Below, piece after piece: positions 7,526 through 11,082 of a stretch of 11,082 bases of DNA (position 1 is its first letter; every line of letters begins with the position of its first letter). The notes below the pieces were generated by a model. The model did not search any database and was not told where the DNA came from. It was given only the letters and a program-made list of their open reading frames with translations. Source of the DNA: Spirochaetota bacterium (lineage in GTDB: Bacteria > Spirochaetota > GWE2-31-10 > MWDO01); the NCBI GenBank assembly GCA_017998755.1, contig JAGOCL010000044.1, positions 1 to 11,082 on the forward strand, written 5' to 3'. The translations under genes and the position numbers were made by a program.

Positions 7526-7654
7526 ATGACAAAGAAAAAGAGCGCTGAACAAGCTTTTAAGGCAAAAAGGGAATTCCTAGTTCCTGTCGTATTAATACTT
7601 TCGGGAATATCGGCGGAATTATTGATTGCGGGGATAGCCGCTCTTATAAAATAA
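7526..7654 (+). CDS. 42-residue single-span membrane miniprotein
   Basis: This short frame starts at ATG 7526 and stops at TAA 7652-7654. A ribosome binding site, TAGGAG at 7511-7516, overlaps the stop codon of the lipoprotein gene, nine bases before the ATG, which suggests translational linkage. The product opens with a lysine-rich segment (MTKKKSAEQAFKAKRE) and continues as one hydrophobic helix (about residues 17-41, FLVPVVLILSGISAELLIAG and on), ending in Lys. The positive-inside rule would put the N-terminus in the cytoplasm. A glutamate (E31) sits inside the predicted span, unusual for a simple anchor. I recognise no family. It could be a small regulator or subunit of a membrane complex; the evidence for being a real gene is binding site, composition and spacing. 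Confidence 0.65.
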   Translation: MTKKKSAEQAFKAKREFLVPVVLILSGISAELLIAGIAALIK

Positions 7655-7697
7655 ATTCCATATTATTCATCATAAAAAAAAGCGGAGCTGGAGAAAT

Positions 7698-9803
7698 ATG
7701 CAATCAAAAAAAAGCAAATCAAAGACGGATAAAATTCTTGTAATAGTGGAGTCTCCGGCAAAAGCAAAAACAATAAACAAATACTTAGGTAAAAATTATA
7801 TTGTTACCGCCAGTATGGGGCATATTATTGATTTACCTAAATCCAGAATGGGTATAGACGTACAAAACGGATTTAAACCCGAGTATATAACCGTAAGAGG
7901 TAAAGGGAAAATTCTTAACGAATTGAAAAAATACGCTTCAAAAAGTAAAGAGGCCTTGCTTGCAAGCGATAACGATAGAGAAGGGGAAGCGATAGCTTAT
8001 CACATTGGAGAAGCCATCGGTAAAAAATATCCGGATTTACCTATAAAAAGGATAGTTTTTAACGAGATAACTAAAAACGCAATATTGGATTCCATCAAGG
8101 AACCTCGAGAGATAGATATAAATAAAATAAAAGCTCAGAAGACTAGAAGAACGCTAGATAGACTTGTCGGGTATAATATATCTCCTATACTATGGGAAAA
8201 AGTTAAAAGAGGGCTTTCCGCCGGAAGGGTGCAGTCTGTAACTCTACGAGTTATTTGCGAAAGAGAAGAGGAGATTGAGTCTTTTATTCCCAAAGAATAT
8301 TGGACTTTAGAAGCGGAATTTATAAAAAATAAAAAAGAGATAACCGCAGAATTGTTTAAAGTCGACGGAGAAAAGATTGAATTTAGAAATAAAAACGAAG
8401 TAGATAATTTACTGAAAAAAATCGATACGAGTAATTTTGTCGTTTCTAATATCCAAACAACGCCTAAGACTATAAAACCGTCGCCGCCTTTTATTACTTC
8501 TAAATTACAACAAACGGCGGCGAATAGATTTAACTTTACGTCAAAAAAGACGATGAGCATCGCGCAACAATTATACGAAGGGATCGATCTTGGTAGCGAG
8601 CGGATAGGTTTGATTACTTATATGAGAACCGATTCTACCCGTATTTCAAATCAAGCGATTGACGAAACGCGAAAATTTATCGCCGAAAAATATAGCGACG
8701 CTCTTCCGGAAAACGCTCAATTTTATTCAAAATCCGATAAAGCTCAGGACGCGCACGAAGCGATTAGACCGACTTCGGTATACAGAACTCCCGAACTGGT
8801 AAAAAAATATTTAACTCCCGATCAATTCAAGATATATTCTATTATTTGGGAACGGCTAGTCGCTTCGCAAATGACCGGAGCCGTATATGAAAACACCGTT
8901 TTTTATATAACAAGCGGGAATGTCGATTTTAAAATATCGAATTCGGCGACCTTAAAAGAGGGGTTCAACTTATGCTTGAATTTATTAAAATCAAAAGAGG
9001 CGGAGAAAACGGTAAGAGCGAAGTTTGAGCTGGGGGAAAAGGTAAATTTTAAACAATATTTACCGGAACAACATTTTACTCAAGCGCCTCCGAGATATAC
9101 CGACGCCACCATAATAAAATTTCTTGAAGAAAACGGTATAGGACGGCCGTCGACATACGCTCCTACTATATCGACTCTTCAAGATAGGTACTACGTTGTA
9201 AGAAAAACAAAACAATTAATCCCTACAATTTTAGGTAAATTAATTAATAAAATAATAACAAAATCTTTTCCAAATATAGTCGACGTTGATTTTACCGCAA
9301 AAATGGAGAAAGACCTCGACGACGTTGAAAACGGGATAACGTCGGACATTAAATTGTTAACTGATTTTTATTCGCCGTTTATAGAAAAGGTTGAGCTCGC
9401 TCAAAAGTCGCTTGAAAACCATAAAAAATCTTTTGAAGAAGAGACGGGCGAGCTATGCGATAAATGCGGAAAACCGATGTTAAAGAAACTTGGGAAATAC
9501 GGCTTTTTTCTCGCTTGTAGCGGTTTCCCAGAATGCAGGAATTCCAAGCCGATTCCGTTGGCGGATTGCCCGAGGGAGAATTGCGGCGGAAAGATTGTTG
9601 GTAGAAAAAAAGCGGCAAGAGGGAAAGAGTTTTACGGATGTACTAATTACCCCGAATGCGACTTTGTAACTTGGTCTAAGCCGACGGAGTATAATTGTCC
9701 TAAGTGCGGAAAATTTCTAATAGAGAAAAACGATAAAATTCACGGAACTTATAAACTTTGTATAGACGAGAAATGCGGATATAAACAAATCGAAGAACAT
9801 TAA
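7698..9803 (+). CDS. topA: DNA topoisomerase I (type IA)
   Basis: TopA relaxes negative supercoils by cutting one strand through a 5'-phosphotyrosine link, and so balances gyrase. The protein has 701 residues. The Toprim domain (about 12-125) shows E18 (VIVESPAKAKTI) and the D91-x-D93-x-E95 acidic triad (DNDREGEAIAYH). The core contains LVGYNISPILWEKV and GLSAGRVQSVTLR (about 156-184), the active-site tyrosine Y308 in LITYMRTDST, then AHEAIRPTS (352-360) and NGIGRPSTYAPTI (479-491). The C-terminus carries three four-cysteine zinc ribbons: C587/C590/C607/C613, C624/C629/C648/C654 and C667/C670/C688/C693. ATG 7698 is preceded by GGAG four bases away. In other spirochaetes dprA often lies just upstream of topA; it is not here. 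The recombinase gene starts two bases after the stop. Confidence 0.97.
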   Translation: MQSKKSKSKTDKILVIVESPAKAKTINKYLGKNYIVTASMGHIIDLPKSRMGIDVQNGFKPEYITVRGKGKILNELKKYASKSKEALLASDNDREGEAIAYHIGEAIGKKYPDLPIKRIVFNEITKNAILDSIKEPREIDINKIKAQKTRRTLDRLVGYNISPILWEKVKRGLSAGRVQSVTLRVICEREEEIESFIPKEYWTLEAEFIKNKKEITAELFKVDGEKIEFRNKNEVDNLLKKIDTSNFVVSNIQTTPKTIKPSPPFITSKLQQTAANRFNFTSKKTMSIAQQLYEGIDLGSERIGLITYMRTDSTRISNQAIDETRKFIAEKYSDALPENAQFYSKSDKAQDAHEAIRPTSVYRTPELVKKYLTPDQFKIYSIIWERLVASQMTGAVYENTVFYITSGNVDFKISNSATLKEGFNLCLNLLKSKEAEKTVRAKFELGEKVNFKQYLPEQHFTQAPPRYTDATIIKFLEENGIGRPSTYAPTISTLQDRYYVVRKTKQLIPTILGKLINKIITKSFPNIVDVDFTAKMEKDLDDVENGITSDIKLLTDFYSPFIEKVELAQKSLENHKKSFEEETGELCDKCGKPMLKKLGKYGFFLACSGFPECRNSKPIPLADCPRENCGGKIVGRKKAARGKEFYGCTNYPECDFVTWSKPTEYNCPKCGKFLIEKNDKIHGTYKLCIDEKCGYKQIEEH

Positions 9804-9805
9804 TT

Positions 9806-10687
9806 ATGGAATACGATAAAGAAATAAATAATTATCTGGATTATTTATCGAGCCAAAAAGGATCTTCAGAAAACACCAAAAAAAGCTATCAAAAAGATTT
9901 AACGAAATTTTTCAATTATCTGGAGAGCGAGAATATCGATTTTTCTGAAATGAAAAGATCGGACTTCAGGAGCTTTTTGGCGGAACTGAACAGGGGAAAA
10001 CTTGAAAATAGCTCGATAAACAGGATGATATCGTCGATAAAAGGGTATGTTAAATACAAAAAACGATTTGGCTATATCGACAAGTCGGGCATATTAGAGA
10101 TAGAATCGTTAAAAACCAAAAAGTATCTTCCGAATTTTTTATTCGACGAAGAGTATTCTAAATTAATATCGTTTGCGCGTAATAACAAAGAAGATTATCG
10201 GGATATAGCTCTATTTGAGCTGATATTTTCAACGGGACTCAGAGTATCTGAAGCGGTTTCGTTACAACTTAGCGACGTTAGGAATAAAAACGGCGAAATA
10301 ACTATAATAGGAAAAGGCGATAAACAACGAACCGTTATATACGGCGATAAATTTAAAACGGCTTTATCGGAATATCTGGCTATAAGAGAACAATTTAATC
10401 CTAAAACGAATTCTTTATTCGTCAACGGTAAAGGCGGAGCTCTGTCGGATAGAGGCGTAAGGTATATTTTGGAAAAAAGAATCAAAGAGACCGCCCTTCT
10501 CAAAAATATATCGCCTCACGGTTTGAGACATAGTTTTGCGACGACGCTTATAAGAAACGGCGCCGATATCAGAACCGTACAGATACTATTGGGACATTCA
10601 AATTTATCTACTACTGAGATATATACGCATCTGGGATTGGACGAATTGAAAGATATTCACTACAAATATCACCCCCATGGGAAGTAA
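9806..10687 (+). CDS. xerC: Tyrosine recombinase XerC/XerD
   Basis: Xer recombinases resolve chromosome dimers at a dif site near the terminus, usually as a XerC-XerD pair helped by FtsK. The protein has 293 residues, the normal Xer length. An N-terminal core-binding SAM-like domain (about 1-90, with NTKKSYQKDLTKFFNYLE) precedes the catalytic domain (about 107-293). All six catalytic residues are present: R146 (STGLRVSEAVSLQLSDV), K170 (IIGKGDKQR), H238 and R241 (SPHGLRHSFATTL), H264 (LLGHSNLSTT) and nucleophile Y273 (EIYTHLGLDEL). The protein ends in YKYHPHGK, like housekeeping XerC/D rather than phage integrases. Which of XerC and XerD cannot be told without the second copy; the symbol follows the spirochaete convention for the gene after topA. 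The start is two bases after the topA stop with no clear binding site, so translational coupling is likely. Confidence 0.92.
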   Translation: MEYDKEINNYLDYLSSQKGSSENTKKSYQKDLTKFFNYLESENIDFSEMKRSDFRSFLAELNRGKLENSSINRMISSIKGYVKYKKRFGYIDKSGILEIESLKTKKYLPNFLFDEEYSKLISFARNNKEDYRDIALFELIFSTGLRVSEAVSLQLSDVRNKNGEITIIGKGDKQRTVIYGDKFKTALSEYLAIREQFNPKTNSLFVNGKGGALSDRGVRYILEKRIKETALLKNISPHGLRHSFATTLIRNGADIRTVQILLGHSNLSTTEIYTHLGLDELKDIHYKYHPHGK

Positions 10688-10763
10688 AAATTATTGTAAA
10701 TAGTCAAAATAAATATTTACCTTTTAAATATTTTTTATTATCATTATCAAAATAGGAAGTTAT

Positions 10764-11082
10764 ATGAAAGAAGAAAATAGAGTTAGATCTACGACGGTAA
10801 TAGTCGTTAAAAAAGATAATCAAGTCGCTATGGCGGCGGACGGTCAAGTTACCTTTGGCGCCACCGTTTTAAAAAGCAATGCTAAGAAAATACGCAAAAT
10901 TTACGACAACAAAATAATAATAGGGTTTGCCGGTAGTACGGCAGACGCTTTTAACCTATTTGATAAGTTTGAAGTAAAAGTAAACGAGTATAGAGGGAAT
11001 ATAGTTCGCGCGTCTGTCGAACTTGCCAAAGAGTGGAGAACGGATAAGTATTTACGAAAACTTGAGGCCATGCTTGTCGTTG
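10764..11082 (+). CDS. hslV: ATP-dependent protease subunit HslV, N-terminal part, 3' end cut by window edge
   Basis: HslV is the proteasome-like threonine peptidase that forms a double hexamer and degrades proteins unfolded by the HslU ATPase. The window holds 106 codons, about 60 percent of the usual 175-180. The core motifs match: TTVIVV at the start of the mature chain, AMAADGQVTFGATVLKSNAK (with the active-site-region Lys), KKIRKIYDNKIIIGFAGSTA and ELAKEWRTDKYLRKLEAML. The nucleophile should be T10, so a nine-residue propeptide (MKEENRVRS) would be removed. The ATG at 10764 is preceded by AGGA at 10754-10757. The gene follows xerC after 76 AT-rich bases. In spirochaetes hslV is normally followed by hslU and then flgB, which is the likely continuation. 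Confidence 0.95.
   Translation, partial: MKEENRVRSTTVIVVKKDNQVAMAADGQVTFGATVLKSNAKKIRKIYDNKIIIGFAGSTADAFNLFDKFEVKVNEYRGNIVRASVELAKEWRTDKYLRKLEAMLVV

Noticed and set aside
8135..8560. A 141-codon frame on the - strand inside topA
   Set aside because: It lies opposite the conserved topA core and encodes a low-complexity Ser/Phe/Leu-rich product typical of antisense shadows.
9806..10687. Tyrosine recombinase as integrase of a mobile element
   Set aside because: Length, the KYHPHG C-terminus and position directly after topA fit housekeeping Xer; no attachment repeats, tRNA or cargo genes are seen.
10711..10733. AAATATTT inverted repeat as a terminator after xerC
   Set aside because: The stem is eight A-T pairs, too weak to be convincing, and each arm is itself a palindrome in AT-rich DNA.

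Overview
The window reads as a stretch of spirochaete chromosome, probably a Treponema-like or related host-associated or gut spirochaete. The DNA is AT-rich and every gene is on the + strand. Three things point to spirochaetes. The first gene looks like cytoplasmic filament protein A (CfpA), a protein of the spirochaete cytoplasmic ribbon. It is followed by a hypothetical gene and a pyruvate-phosphate-dikinase-type gene, the order I recall for T. pallidum TP0748-TP0747-TP0746. The window ends in topA-xer-hslV, which in several spirochaetes leads into hslU and the flgB motility operon. The species assignment is inference; no rRNA gene is present.

Layout. Positions 2-1690 hold the 3' part of cfpA, cut by the window edge and closed by a strong, nearly symmetrical hairpin terminator (1702-1733). 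Positions 1781-2767 encode a two-domain protein of unknown function. After 19 bases with a consensus ribosome binding site comes a 964-residue PEP-utilising enzyme of the pyruvate phosphate dikinase (PPDK) family (2787-5681). Enolase follows (5742-7055), then a small SH3-domain lipoprotein (7115-7513), a 42-residue membrane miniprotein (7526-7654), DNA topoisomerase I (7698-9803), a Xer tyrosine recombinase two bases later (9806-10687) and the start of HslV (10764 to the edge).

The genes fall into three themes. The first is the cytoskeletal filament and its conserved neighbour. The second is lower glycolysis: enolase makes PEP, and the PPDK-like protein has an intact PEP/pyruvate domain. The third is chromosome maintenance and proteolysis: topoisomerase I, Xer dimer resolution and the HslUV protease. 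No mobile element, CRISPR array, tRNA or rRNA was seen, and no gene-free stretch longer than about 90 bases exists.

The most interesting object is the PPDK-like protein. Its phospho-histidine domain and its PEP/pyruvate barrel keep the residues I can check, but its N-terminal ATP-grasp domain has lost nearly every nucleotide-handling motif of PPDK. It may be a PEP-reading phosphotransfer or sensor protein rather than a dikinase, and it sits beside a filament gene and an uncharacterised partner gene.
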